A program made the translations under genes and the position numbers. Of a DNA stretch of 64,000 nt, positions 14,776 through 23,042 are shown piece by piece (positions within the stretch are counted from its first letter, which is position 1; the number at the start of each line of letters is the position of its first letter). Origin of the DNA: Paenibacillus phytorum (GTDB lineage: Bacteria > Bacillota > Bacilli > Paenibacillales > NBRC-103111). The stretch lies in NCBI RefSeq assembly GCF_013141715.1, contig NZ_WHOA01000241.1:467422-531421 (forward strand). The letters are read 5' to 3'. A model generated the notes under the pieces. It was not told the origin of the DNA, made no database searches, and saw only the letters and a program-made list of their open reading frames with translations.

Positions 14776-15507
14776 TTATGTAAGGCGAAGCTTTTCGAGT
14801 GCCCAGATTTTAACCTTTAATTTCTTAGCGAAATGTAAAAGTGGTGATGTATCTGGAAGCCGAATTCCCAAAGAGTAAGGGAGGGTATTGACGTTGAATG
14901 AAGCTTCAGCCGATTGTAAGGGCCATGAGTCATGATCGATATCACCTCGATATACATTACCGCGTCGATCTATGCAATAGAGACAATAACGTTCGGTTAA
15001 CCAATACTCTAGAGTTCCATGATTCGCTAATCGTATAGCGGATGATGGGCTATATTCACCAGTAAATTCACCTTGTCGTGCACGATTATCTTTTCGTAAA
15101 GAGTGGTAAAATATGGTGTTATCTGGCCGATGTTGAACTTGAATATGTGCATAAAAGTACGGGAGATGGAAAGCGAAGCGTGCTGCTTCAACAGCGAATC
15201 GGTTATGAGCATCTAGACTGAAAAAGTAAACGCCAGGTTTACCTTGTATGGTTACGTAGGTCCTTACATTGATTTCTGGAAAGGCTGAAAAGTAAGGTAA
15301 CGGAGGTAAACCTCTAGGTGCTATGCCTGACATGTGGAATGGAACAACGCCGATCCATGCTGTTCCGTCAAAGGTATCAATAGGGATATGGGCGGGTATG
15401 AGTGGTCTTAATGATTCGATGGGAATGGGCCAATGAGCAAAGAGTAAATCGTTCCAGATTTGGTGCATGATCCAGGGCTTGTTAGGTAACGGCCATGATC
15501 GACTCAT
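14776..15507 (-). CDS. yqjF: YqjF family protein (DUF2071)
   Basis: A 243-residue soluble protein matching DUF2071/YqjF. Landmarks are the start WIMHQIWNDLLFAHWPIP, LRPLIPAHIPIDTFDGTAWIGVVPFHMSG (about 32-61), INVRTYV, the Gly-containing GVYFFSLDAHNRFAVEAAR, and the C-terminal LLHFAKKLKVKIWALEKL. The family has an acetoacetate-decarboxylase-like fold but no agreed reaction. RBS GAAGGAG precedes the ATG. The gene is monocistronic and diverges from ywbE. Confidence 0.82.
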   Translation of the reverse strand: MSRSWPLPNKPWIMHQIWNDLLFAHWPIPIESLRPLIPAHIPIDTFDGTAWIGVVPFHMSGIAPRGLPPLPYFSAFPEINVRTYVTIQGKPGVYFFSLDAHNRFAVEAARFAFHLPYFYAHIQVQHRPDNTIFYHSLRKDNRARQGEFTGEYSPSSAIRLANHGTLEYWLTERYCLYCIDRRGNVYRGDIDHDSWPLQSAEASFNVNTLPYSLGIRLPDTSPLLHFAKKLKVKIWALEKLRLT

Positions 15508-15632
15508 AAGTGGTTCTCCTTCTGTATTCGCAACTTCGAACTTTATTATTTAGATTAATCGTATTGATTTAGTATGTCGTTGTAAAGGGTTTTGCAAATG
15601 TACGCAACTTGATGGGGAATGGGGGAAAACTA

Positions 15633-15641
15633 TGTTATAAT
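15633..15641 (+). promoter_or_regulatory. Extended -10 promoter of ywbE
   Basis: TGTTATAAT combines the extended TGn element with a perfect TATAAT, 39 bases upstream of the ywbE start. No good -35 hexamer is present at 17 bases, which is tolerated by extended -10 promoters. Confidence 0.55.
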
Positions 15642-15680
15642 AAAACACACAATTGAAAGAAAGCAGGCGACTCACACAGC

Positions 15681-15884
15681 ATGAATGGCCAAAATCGTAA
15701 AGATGTGATTCCAGGTATTGAAGTGAATATTGTTTTGAAGCAAGACCAACGCAGCGGGAAGTTGACGCGTGGTATTGTCAAAGATTTATTAACCAATTCA
15801 CCTACCCATCCTCATGGGATTAAAGTAAGATTAGCAGATGGACAGGTTGGACGTGTTAAAGAAATATTATCGCCGGCAAGGTGA
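15681..15884 (+). CDS. ywbE: YwbE family protein
   Basis: A 67-residue protein that matches YwbE (DUF2196) nearly end to end: MNGQNRKDVIPGIEVNIVLK, then GIVKDLLTNSPTHPHGIKVR and DGQVGRVKEI. It is basic, soluble and widely conserved, with no established function; nucleic-acid binding has been suggested from its composition. It is followed after 24 bases by a YolD-like gene, probably in the same transcript. Confidence 0.88.
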   Translation: MNGQNRKDVIPGIEVNIVLKQDQRSGKLTRGIVKDLLTNSPTHPHGIKVRLADGQVGRVKEILSPAR

Positions 15885-15908
15885 TTTATAATCCAGGGGG
15901 AACGTGAG

Positions 15909-16160
15909 ATGGCGAAAGCAAAAGTAGCAAAAAGACCAACGCGGGATGAATTTGTATTGGAAGAGATCGGTAATCAACTGTCCGAAGCGAAGCAGGAGAA
16001 CTCCGAGATTGTACTGACGGTTTGGGGGCGTGAAGAACGTGTTCGCGGGATCATAGCGACTATGGATTCGCGGACCGGAAGAGTACATATGCAAACAAAT
16101 GGTGAAATTGATAAAGTACCGTTCATGGACATTATGAAAGTCGAATACCCACGAGACTAA
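15909..16160 (+). CDS. YolD-like protein
   Basis: An 83-residue protein whose second half (IVLTVWGREERVRGIIATMD, then VPFMDIMKVEYP) fits the YolD-like family. In Bacilli these are often encoded next to a Y-family DNA polymerase (UvrX/YqjW), but no such polymerase is nearby. RBS GGGGGAACGTGAG precedes the ATG. Probably co-transcribed with ywbE and ended by the terminator at 16167-16233. Confidence 0.72.
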   Translation: MAKAKVAKRPTRDEFVLEEIGNQLSEAKQENSEIVLTVWGREERVRGIIATMDSRTGRVHMQTNGEIDKVPFMDIMKVEYPRD

Positions 16161-16166
16161 GACCGG

Positions 16167-16233
16167 AAAAACGGTTAATAAGCTTATTCTGCTGTTCTTT
16201 ACACGGGATAAGCGCAAATTGACCGTTTTTTAC
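16167..16233 (+). terminator. Long imperfect terminator hairpin
   Basis: AAAACGGTTAAT-AAGCTTAT on the left (16167-16189) pairs imperfectly with GATAAGC...AATTGACCGTTTTTT on the right (16207-16233), ending in a T run. Confidence 0.65.
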
Positions 16234-16300
16234 TGTCAAAAAAATTGCACTAAATCTATATTTAACGCAACTTAGATTGTAACGGACGGAGTGAATAGGA

Positions 16301-17221
16301 TTGGGGCAAGTGTACGAGTATGATGATGAGTATTTGGAGCTATTTGACTCATGGATGAAAGATCAAGGCTTTACGAAACGAACACAACAAGCTTACTTAG
16401 GGGATGTTCGGTTATTCCTTTCCAGCGTAGAGAAATCATTGCCAACGATTGAGGCAATTGATATCATGCGCTTCTTGACGAAAATGAGACAGGGTGGGGC
16501 AGGGGATGCCGCGCGTAATCGCTATTTATCTTCGATTCGGACATTTTTCGCGGCGCTGATCGAACTCCAAATTGTGCAGAGCAACCCTTCACTAAACGTG
16601 AAAAAATCGAAAGTCGAGAAAAACCAAATTCCCACGTTTCTCAGCGAGCAGCTGCTTGCTGTGTTTTTACAATCGATCGAGGGGAAGTATCAGATCCGGA
16701 ATGTGGCCATGTTTCTATTGATGAGTTATGCAGGTTTACGTGTAAGTGAGCTGCATCGACTAAACATCGCTGATTTCAATCGTTCAACGAGTACGCTGCA
16801 GGTGTTTGGCAAAGGGCGGAAATGGCGTGTCATCCCTCTTCCTGCCGAACTGGTTAAAGTTCTGAATAAAGCATTAATCGAACGAATGGATACAAGGAGC
16901 TCGGTGGAGCAGCCTTTTTTTGTTTCTCAATTTGGTCGGCGAATTAGTGTTCGTATGATTCAAACGATTGCAGAGAAGCATTTCGAGGTGCTGAAGAAGC
17001 AGTATGCGGAACTACAAGGGAAGTCGATATCAAGTCACAAGCTTCGGCATACGTTTGCCACGATGCAGGTTCTGGCAGGAACGGATATCCGAACTTTGCA
17101 GGAATTACTTGGACATGCGAGCATCCAGACCACGCAGATTTACACCCATGTCGGAGATAAACAAAAGCAGGATGCAATGAACCGAGTTTCGGCTTTTATT
17201 CCAGTAGGGATTGGGATATAG
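16301..17221 (+). CDS. Tyrosine recombinase/integrase, XerC/D-like
   Basis: A 306-residue recombinase with an N-terminal SAM-like domain (about 12-95; TKRTQQAYLGDVRLFL) and a complete catalytic domain. Visible active-site residues are Arg in YAGLRVSELH, His/Arg in SHKLRHTFAT, His in LGHAS, and nucleophile Tyr281 in TTQIYTHV. Start is TTG at 16301 with GGACGGAGTG about 8 bases upstream. Length is XerC/XerD-like, but no att-like repeats, excisionase or phage genes flank it, and it shares little with the XerS at 5783. A stand-alone chromosomal Xer-type or domesticated integrase is most likely. Confidence 0.8.
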   Translation: MGQVYEYDDEYLELFDSWMKDQGFTKRTQQAYLGDVRLFLSSVEKSLPTIEAIDIMRFLTKMRQGGAGDAARNRYLSSIRTFFAALIELQIVQSNPSLNVKKSKVEKNQIPTFLSEQLLAVFLQSIEGKYQIRNVAMFLLMSYAGLRVSELHRLNIADFNRSTSTLQVFGKGRKWRVIPLPAELVKVLNKALIERMDTRSSVEQPFFVSQFGRRISVRMIQTIAEKHFEVLKKQYAELQGKSISSHKLRHTFATMQVLAGTDIRTLQELLGHASIQTTQIYTHVGDKQKQDAMNRVSAFIPVGIGI

Positions 17222-17327
17222 AACAGGAGTTGTAATAATTAATTCGGGTGGTGCATATAAGGCAACAAAGAGATTACAAAGTAGGATCCAAATTTTGAAT
17301 AAGTTCTCTTTGGTAGGAGGCATATTT

Positions 17328-18251
17328 ATGGCTATAAGGCCCCCCATTTTACAAAGGGGTGATACCATCGGAATTGTTACTTTAGGAAGTCCGCTTGACG
17401 CAGCAATCATTGATGAAAGAATTCAAACAATTGAAAATATGGGATTCAAAGTAGTAATAGGGAAATATGCGTATGGTTATGGTGGCATTGTTGCCTCAAC
17501 AGCGCAGCAACGTGCTGAAGATCTTATGAGTATGTTTGAAAATCGCAGTGTGAAGATGATATTACCTACAAGAGGAGGGACAGGGGTCAAAGATATTTTA
17601 CCATACCTTAATTATACGATCATAAAAAACAATCCTAAAATTGTAACTGGATATAGTGATATCACGATTTTATTAAATATCCTATACCAATTTTCCAATT
17701 TAATTACTTTTCAAAGTCTATTGTTAATTGACTTTAGCACGAGCACACCAGCGTATAATTTCAACCAATTTTATTCGGCTACATCAACTCTCAGTAGTCC
17801 AAGAGTGATACAGAATCCACCCGGCATGCAGCAGACCAGTCTGATTGAGGGGAATGTTAGAGGTCCGATCGTAGGGGGGAATCTCACTTCATTTGTGGAT
17901 ACCCTTGGAACTCCATACGAAATTGATACGACCGGTAAAATATTGGTCATAGAAGAGACACATGAAGCAACGAATGTGATTTACCGATATTTGACTCATC
18001 TAATTATGGCAAGGAAATTTCAAGATTGCGTCGGTGTGGTAATGGGACAATGCACAAATTGCACGAATTCTTATTCTACGACTTATAATGACTTAATAAC
18101 TGGGTTGATTGCTCCGTTAGGAAAACCTCTCATGACCAATGTAAGTACAGCTCATGGCCTTTATAAAGCAGCAATCCCCATTGGAGCGAACGTTAATCTT
18201 GATACTTACAATAACAGGCTTACTGTGCTTGAACCCACGGTAATAGCCTAG
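17328..18251 (+). CDS. LD-carboxypeptidase, peptidase family S66
   Basis: A 307-residue enzyme of the muramoyltetrapeptide carboxypeptidase family, which trims the terminal D-Ala from tetrapeptide stems or, in MccF-like members, cleaves peptide-nucleotide antibiotics. The N-terminal GDTIGIVTLGSP, nucleophile Ser110 in VTGYSDITILL, the Glu-containing VIEETHEATNVIYRYL and the His of STAHG form the expected catalytic arrangement. No signal peptide, so it acts in the cytosol on recycled muropeptides. ATG 17328 follows TAGGAGG; the longer frame to 17211 overlaps the integrase. The gene is AT-richer than its neighbours. Confidence 0.82.
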   Translation: MAIRPPILQRGDTIGIVTLGSPLDAAIIDERIQTIENMGFKVVIGKYAYGYGGIVASTAQQRAEDLMSMFENRSVKMILPTRGGTGVKDILPYLNYTIIKNNPKIVTGYSDITILLNILYQFSNLITFQSLLLIDFSTSTPAYNFNQFYSATSTLSSPRVIQNPPGMQQTSLIEGNVRGPIVGGNLTSFVDTLGTPYEIDTTGKILVIEETHEATNVIYRYLTHLIMARKFQDCVGVVMGQCTNCTNSYSTTYNDLITGLIAPLGKPLMTNVSTAHGLYKAAIPIGANVNLDTYNNRLTVLEPTVIA

Positions 18252-18278
18252 AGCACATTGTACAACTTGTCTAGAACG

Positions 18279-18307
18279 AAAAAAAGCCGGTAAAAACCGG
18301 CTTTTTT
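18279..18307. terminator. Bidirectional terminator
   Basis: AAAAAAGCCGG / CCGGCTTTTTT with a TAAAAA loop has A and T runs on both sides. It serves the convergent LD-carboxypeptidase and LysM-NlpC/P60 genes. Confidence 0.88.
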
Positions 18308-18313
18308 CTCATA

Positions 18314-18937
18314 TTAGTTAATTAAACGACGTGCACCCCAATAATGTGCATCATAGTAGGGAGTACCAAAGAAAGTGCTAATCTTTACTTCCCTCGTTCC
18401 CATGGTACCTGCTTGAAGAATCTTGTTATTTCCAAGATAAATACCTACATGCGAGACTCCGCTTGTATAAGTTCCTTGTAGAAATACAAGATCACCTTTA
18501 CGCAGATCGCTTTTATCAACTGGCGTTCCTAATTGACTCAATAATACTGACGAATGAAGAAGGTTAAACCCGTGTTGATTAAACGCATATTGTACAAATC
18601 CAGAGCAATCAAAAGCAACATATGGCGTGCTGCCGCCAAATACATATGGCGTTCCAAGCTGCTTCATTCCTGTTGCAATGATCGCATCTGCTTTTACTTC
18701 CCAGCTCTGTTTAATAGCCTTAACAGGAAGATTAATAACAACACCTGCGTAGATATTTTGCTGATTAACATTTGGATTATTTGCGATGAGATCAGCTAAT
18801 GGAACATTGAACTTCTGTGAAATGGACCAGAAAGTGTCAGCATCCGTAGCGACGTATTGATTCGAAGGTGCCGCATTTGCGATTCCGCTGATTAAGAGAC
18901 TTGTCGCCATTGCGGTTGTAAGAATAAACTTTCTCAT
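18314..18937 (-). CDS. Secreted LysM-NlpC/P60 endopeptidase
   Basis: A 207-residue exported wall hydrolase: signal peptide (1-22, ending SGIANA), one LysM domain (about 28-72; DTFWSISQKFNVPLADLIANNP) for peptidoglycan binding, and an NlpC/P60 domain (about 82-205). The catalytic Cys is Cys111 in FDCSGFVQYAF and the His is His163 in VSHVGIYLG. RBS TAGGAGG. It is a likely D,L-endopeptidase for growth, separation or germination. It differs from the SH3-type hydrolase at 896 in its targeting domain and lacks a riboswitch leader. Confidence 0.87.
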   Translation of the reverse strand: MRKFILTTAMATSLLISGIANAAPSNQYVATDADTFWSISQKFNVPLADLIANNPNVNQQNIYAGVVINLPVKAIKQSWEVKADAIIATGMKQLGTPYVFGGSTPYVAFDCSGFVQYAFNQHGFNLLHSSVLLSQLGTPVDKSDLRKGDLVFLQGTYTSGVSHVGIYLGNNKILQAGTMGTREVKISTFFGTPYYDAHYWGARRLIN

Positions 18938-19327
18938 GAATTTCCTCCTAGATGTTATATGTAGTCACTTAAATATTCTATCAGAATGAATAAATAGAGA
19001 ATATGAGCAAATTATGGTTATACGTGAGGTGGGGCTGTTTGCATGACATTTGTTTACATAACATATATTATGTTATCACAAAATTGGAGAGCATCAAAAT
19101 GAACCGCTTGTCCCCATGCATGATAAAAAAACGAGAAGGGGGATCCAAATTATATCAATACTACGTTTTTCTTCATTAGCTGTTTACACTATGTCAAATG
19201 AAAAGTCTGATTTTGGAACACTTTGTATAATGTAAATCGTCATAGAAGTTATATAATATAACATATACAGTAATCATATATCACATTTACATAACGCAAC
19301 AACAAAGTTCAAATGAGGAGGGACACA
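18938..19327. other. 390-bp AT-rich intergenic region with palindromes
   Basis: No gene is seen. It divides the minus-strand LysM gene from the plus-strand pyrimidine operon. A palindrome ATAACATA-tat-TATGTTAT lies at 19058-19076, preceded by TGTTTACATAAC (19051), and TTTACATAACG recurs at 19286-19296. A GlnR/TnrA-like box lies at 19269-19285. No convincing -35/-10 pair was found. Confidence 0.6.
19269..19285 (+). promoter_or_regulatory. Possible GlnR/TnrA nitrogen-control site
   Basis: AGTAATCATATATCACA resembles the consensus TGTNA-N7-TNACA except that the first base is A; it lies 43 bases before the ATPase start. Such control would suit an operon that liberates ammonia, but the match is imperfect and by eye. 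Confidence 0.3.
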
Positions 19328-20140
19328 ATGAATTCAGATCTTTCCCAGCAGAAAGTGGAAATTTCGGTGGATGGTGTCTGCATGGTGTTTGGAAAAAAAG
19401 GAAAGCAAGTGACTGTACTCCAAGACATCTCGTTCGATGTAGCCCAGAATGAATTCATATCCTTACTTGGGCCTTCCGGCTGTGGTAAATCAACGCTGCT
19501 GAGGCTGATGGCTGACCTGCTGCAACCCTCGAGCGGTCAAATTATTATTCAAAAGGAGCATCCGCGGGAAGTGCGTTTGCGCAGGAAATTCGGCATTGTG
19601 TTTCAGAATCCCACGCTTTTCGAATGGCGAACCGTACGCGAAAATGTGGAGCTTCCCTTAGAGGTAATGGGGCGTAATCGCGCGGAGTATAGAAGTATGG
19701 TCGATCAACTCCTTGAAACCGTAGGGTTGACGAAATTCAAAGATTATTACCCTTGGCAGCTAAGTGGCGGCATGCAGCAAAGAGTGGCTATTGCGCGAGC
19801 TTTATCGCTGGATCCGCCAATTTTGTTTATGGATGAACCTTTCTCGGCGCTTGATGAATTCACAAAGGAGAAACTGCAATTCGAATTGCTTGAAATTAAA
19901 AGAAAAACGAACAAAACGATCGTTTTCGTCACTCATAGTATTCCGGAAGCCGTGTTTTTATCCAATCGAATCATTGTATTATCGGCAAATCCTGGTCGCG
20001 TACACTCCGTTCACCACGTCGATTTGGGAGAGGATCGCACTTTGCTAACCCGAGAATCGGAGCGTTTCCATGCGTTAACTTCATCGATTCGAAATTGCTT
20101 CTACGAGGAGAGTGATGCCCTTGATGATCAAATTGGATAG
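19328..20140 (+). CDS. Pyrimidine ABC importer, ATP-binding protein (SsuB/TauB/ThiZ-like)
   Basis: A 270-residue ATPase of the nitrate/sulfonate/taurine importer type: Walker A GPSGCGKST (about residues 47-55), Q-loop FGIVFQNPTLFEWRTV, signature LSGGMQQRVAIARAL, Walker B ILFMDEPFSALD, switch His in VTHSIPEAVFLSNR. ATG 19328 lies 5 bases after GAGGAGGG; the in-frame ATG at 19313 is too far from any site. It opens an operon of two permeases, a lipoprotein and pyrimidine-degradation enzymes, so import of pyrimidine bases or their dihydro/hydantoin relatives is inferred rather than seen. Confidence 0.85.
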   Translation: MNSDLSQQKVEISVDGVCMVFGKKGKQVTVLQDISFDVAQNEFISLLGPSGCGKSTLLRLMADLLQPSSGQIIIQKEHPREVRLRRKFGIVFQNPTLFEWRTVRENVELPLEVMGRNRAEYRSMVDQLLETVGLTKFKDYYPWQLSGGMQQRVAIARALSLDPPILFMDEPFSALDEFTKEKLQFELLEIKRKTNKTIVFVTHSIPEAVFLSNRIIVLSANPGRVHSVHHVDLGEDRTLLTRESERFHALTSSIRNCFYEESDALDDQIG

Positions 20141-20936
20141 ACAATGGCATCAAGCTGCTGTTATTGCTTGTTGGATAGCAGCATTGCTCCTTCTCTGGGA
20201 AGTGCTCGCTTGGCTGCTCCATAACGTGATTCAAGTCTCACAACCCGATTCTAAACTCCCTTATTTGCATAAGGTGATAACCTCCTTGCAAGACAATCTT
20301 CCTACCCTCATCAAGCAAGGCTTCACAACATTCGGCAATGCGATGACTGGTTTCCTGATTGGCACCATTTTCGGCGCCGCCTTAGCCATTTCCATGAGCC
20401 TCTCCAAAACGGTTGAACACACGCTAACTCCTTACATGGTCGCTTCTCAAATGGTGCCAATCATCGGTCTTGCACCTATCCTGTACGGCATCTTCCATGA
20501 TCCGAGCCTTTCGCGGATCGTCATGGCAGGTTATGTGACATTTTTTCCTGTCACCATCAACTCGCTTCGCGGGCTGCGCAGTGTGCAGCCTGAACAGCAG
20601 GAGCTTATGCGTTCCATAGCTGCATCAACCTGGCACAGCTACCTGAAGCTCAAGCTGCCATCTGCGCTGCCTGGGCTGTTCGCCGGGCTCAAGATTTCAG
20701 CTCCGCTGGCGATCACAGCTTCCATCATCGTTGAGCTGATGGGAGCTCCCGATGGAATCGGCGTGCTAATGGTTAGCTCACTATATTACGGAGCTGCACA
20801 AGTATACATGTTCTGGTGCACAGTGCTTGTCTCGATTGCCATTGGCTTTACCACCTTTCTAATGCTAGTTCTCCTAGAAAGATGGCTGACACCTTGGCAG
20901 CCTGATTTCCGCGAAAGCAGGAGGGGAGGCTCATGA
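20115..20936 (+). CDS. Pyrimidine ABC importer permease 1
   Basis: A 273-residue BPD-type inner-membrane permease with about six membrane helices and the EAA-type coupling loop near residues 175-200 (LMRSIAASTWHSYLKLKLPSA). ATG 20115 follows GAGGAG; GTG 20112 and ATG 20124 are alternatives. It overlaps the ATPase gene by 26 bases and the next permease by 4. Two distinct permeases in the operon imply a heterodimeric channel, whereas many SsuC/TauC-type systems use one permease as a homodimer. Confidence 0.82.
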   Translation: MPLMIKLDRQWHQAAVIACWIAALLLLWEVLAWLLHNVIQVSQPDSKLPYLHKVITSLQDNLPTLIKQGFTTFGNAMTGFLIGTIFGAALAISMSLSKTVEHTLTPYMVASQMVPIIGLAPILYGIFHDPSLSRIVMAGYVTFFPVTINSLRGLRSVQPEQQELMRSIAASTWHSYLKLKLPSALPGLFAGLKISAPLAITASIIVELMGAPDGIGVLMVSSLYYGAAQVYMFWCTVLVSIAIGFTTFLMLVLLERWLTPWQPDFRESRRGGS

Positions 20937-21805
20937 AGGAGGTCATTTTAAGTAAAGACCAACAAGCTGCAGTGTCGACGCTAACGAGTTTGGAGGAACC
21001 AACCCGAACTTCCACTGGAAAAGTACGAGCAGGCTACACGGTTATTTTCACGCAGCCAATGAAGCTATTCCCGTATTTATTCGGTCTCGTATTCTTGCTG
21101 CTTTGGCAATTCAGAGGGATACATACCTTATTCAGTTTAGAACGCTATCAACTGCCAATTCCTTCAGATATCATCACAGCCATACGCGAGAATGGCGATA
21201 TTCTGCTCATTTACACGCTGTACACGGGGATTGAAATCATCGGCGGCTTCCTCATCGGTTCGTTGCTGGGCTGGCTTGCAGCAGTCGCGGCTTCCTTTCG
21301 GCCACAAGAGGGTACGGGTGCGATTTCGATCATGGCCTCGCTTAATGCAGTGCCGATCGTGGCCCTTGCGCCCATCATGAATAATTGGTTGGGAGATGGC
21401 GTCGCCTCCCGAATGGGGATCGTCTCTGTGATGACGATGGCTACCATGGCCGTCAGCACCTACAAAGGGCTGCGTTCAATTGAGCTTTCCTACCTGGAGT
21501 TAATGACTTCATACGCGGCCAGCACCAGACGTCTTTTTCTCAAATTAAGATTACCTAAGGCCTTACCGGCGATATTTTCGGCCCTTAAAATCAACATGTC
21601 AACGAGCATCATCGGTGCGATAGTGGGGGAGTTTTTCATTGCATCGCGTGGCTTAGGCTACTTGCTTTCGGACCAAATCCGTCTGGCTAACATGCCCTTA
21701 GCTTGGGCTTGTATTGTCATCGCAGCTATCCTGGGAATTGTTTTATATACAATCATTCAACTTGTAGAAAAACGATTTATACCGTGGTCAATATCTAATC
21801 GCTAA
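20933..21805 (+). CDS. Pyrimidine ABC importer permease 2
   Basis: A 290-residue BPD-type permease with an extra hydrophilic N-terminus (about 1-38) before six helices. The coupling loop is visible near residues 190-215 (LMTSYAASTRRLFLKLRLPKA), followed by GEFFIASRGLGYLL as in nitrate/sulfonate/taurine permeases. Starts on ATGA overlapping the previous stop, preceded by AGGAGGGGAGG. Partner of permease 1 and the ATPase at 19328. Confidence 0.83.
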   Translation: MKEVILSKDQQAAVSTLTSLEEPTRTSTGKVRAGYTVIFTQPMKLFPYLFGLVFLLLWQFRGIHTLFSLERYQLPIPSDIITAIRENGDILLIYTLYTGIEIIGGFLIGSLLGWLAAVAASFRPQEGTGAISIMASLNAVPIVALAPIMNNWLGDGVASRMGIVSVMTMATMAVSTYKGLRSIELSYLELMTSYAASTRRLFLKLRLPKALPAIFSALKINMSTSIIGAIVGEFFIASRGLGYLLSDQIRLANMPLAWACIVIAAILGIVLYTIIQLVEKRFIPWSISNR

Positions 21806-21888
21806 ACGAAAACGAATATTTAACATGAGCATCAAGGGATGACAACATCTTTACATACATAGAAATAAATAGGAGAGGATTGGTTCGT

Positions 21889-22962
21889 TTGAAAAAGAGA
21901 ATCCTTACTGGCAAATTGGCTTTGATGTTAAGTATGTTCATGATTTTAGTTCTCGTCACAGCTTGTGCTTCCGACAAATCAGCAACCACAACGCCAGCAG
22001 GTGCTACAGCAGCAGATGCAACCAAGTCTCCTTCGGCAGAGCCGCTCAAGAAGGTCAAAATTCAGTTGAAATGGGTGCCGCAAGCACAGTTTGCCGGAAT
22101 CTATGCCGCTAAAGAGAAAGGCTTTTACAAGGATGAAGGCATAGATGTAGAAATTGTACCTGGGGGACCGGATGTCATCATCGAGCAGCAAGTTATAAAT
22201 GGCGCTGTCGATATTGCCGTATCGAGCTTTGATTCTTTGTTAGTCAACCGTGACAATGGATTACCTCTCGTCTCATTAGCGCAAGTGACGCAGAAGAGTT
22301 CGTACCGTTTATTATCCAAAAAATCGACGGGTATCGATGCACCAGCCAAAATGAAGGACAAAAAGGTCGGGACATGGATGGGCAGTCAGCAGTTCCAAGT
22401 GCTTGCTTTTATGGAGAAGAACGGACTTGATCCGAAGAAAGACATTCAATTGGTGAAACAAGGCTTCACGATGGATCAATTCTTTGGGGATCAGTTGGAT
22501 GTAGCGACAGCAACGATTTATAACGAGTACTATGTTGTGCTTGAGAGCGGTGTGAAAGAGACAGATTTGAATGTGTTTAACTTTGATGATGCCGGTGTTG
22601 CGATGCTGGAAGATACGCTTATTGCGAAGAAGGACTGGGTTGACAAGAACCATGATCTTGCAGTTAAAGCCGTGAGAGCGACCATGAAAGGCTGGAACTA
22701 TGCGATTGAGCATCAGGATGAAGTCGTGGATATCGTGATGAAAAGTGTAACGGCAGGCAGTACAACCAAACAGCACCAAACGACGATGCTGAAGGAGATG
22801 GCGAAGCTTGTGAAGCCGGAAGGATTTAAAAATGAACAAGTCGGTTCATTCGTAGATGAATCAGTGACACGGACAGCGAACATTGCGCTGAAATATGGCT
22901 TGATTAAGAAACCGGCCGATTTGACTGCGGCTATTGATAAAACGATTTTACAGGGCAAGTGA
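21889..22962 (+). CDS. NMT1/THI5-like substrate-binding lipoprotein
   Basis: A 357-residue lipoprotein. Signal peptide with lipobox VTAC (Cys about residue 26), an Ala/Thr-rich linker, then an NMT1/THI5-type binding domain: KIQLKWVPQAQFAGIYAAKEKGFYKDEGIDVEI, with the GGP element typical of pyrimidine-precursor binders, and IEQQVINGAVDIAV. This fold binds hydroxymethylpyrimidine in ThiY and related ligands elsewhere; its place ahead of dihydropyrimidine enzymes suggests a pyrimidine ligand. Start is TTG 21889 after AGGAGAGG; TTG 21880 is too close to that site. Confidence 0.85.
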   Translation: MKKRILTGKLALMLSMFMILVLVTACASDKSATTTPAGATAADATKSPSAEPLKKVKIQLKWVPQAQFAGIYAAKEKGFYKDEGIDVEIVPGGPDVIIEQQVINGAVDIAVSSFDSLLVNRDNGLPLVSLAQVTQKSSYRLLSKKSTGIDAPAKMKDKKVGTWMGSQQFQVLAFMEKNGLDPKKDIQLVKQGFTMDQFFGDQLDVATATIYNEYYVVLESGVKETDLNVFNFDDAGVAMLEDTLIAKKDWVDKNHDLAVKAVRATMKGWNYAIEHQDEVVDIVMKSVTAGSTTKQHQTTMLKEMAKLVKPEGFKNEQVGSFVDESVTRTANIALKYGLIKKPADLTAAIDKTILQGK

Positions 22963-23042
22963 GTTTTGGAAAGGAAGGCGGATCGTGGATGACTGTAGTC
23001 TGCGATTCTTCTTTACATCATCAGGAGAGGGGAGCTGGGCTT

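Noticed and set aside
5783..17221. Two tyrosine recombinases as possible bounds of a mobile element
   Set aside because: They are unlike each other, no att-type repeats, phage or conjugation genes lie between, and the intervening genes are chromosomal.
22959..23042. Longer N-terminus of the aminotransferase
   Set aside because: The stretch has no family similarity and the best ribosome site precedes ATG 23043; ATG 22989 remains a minor option.
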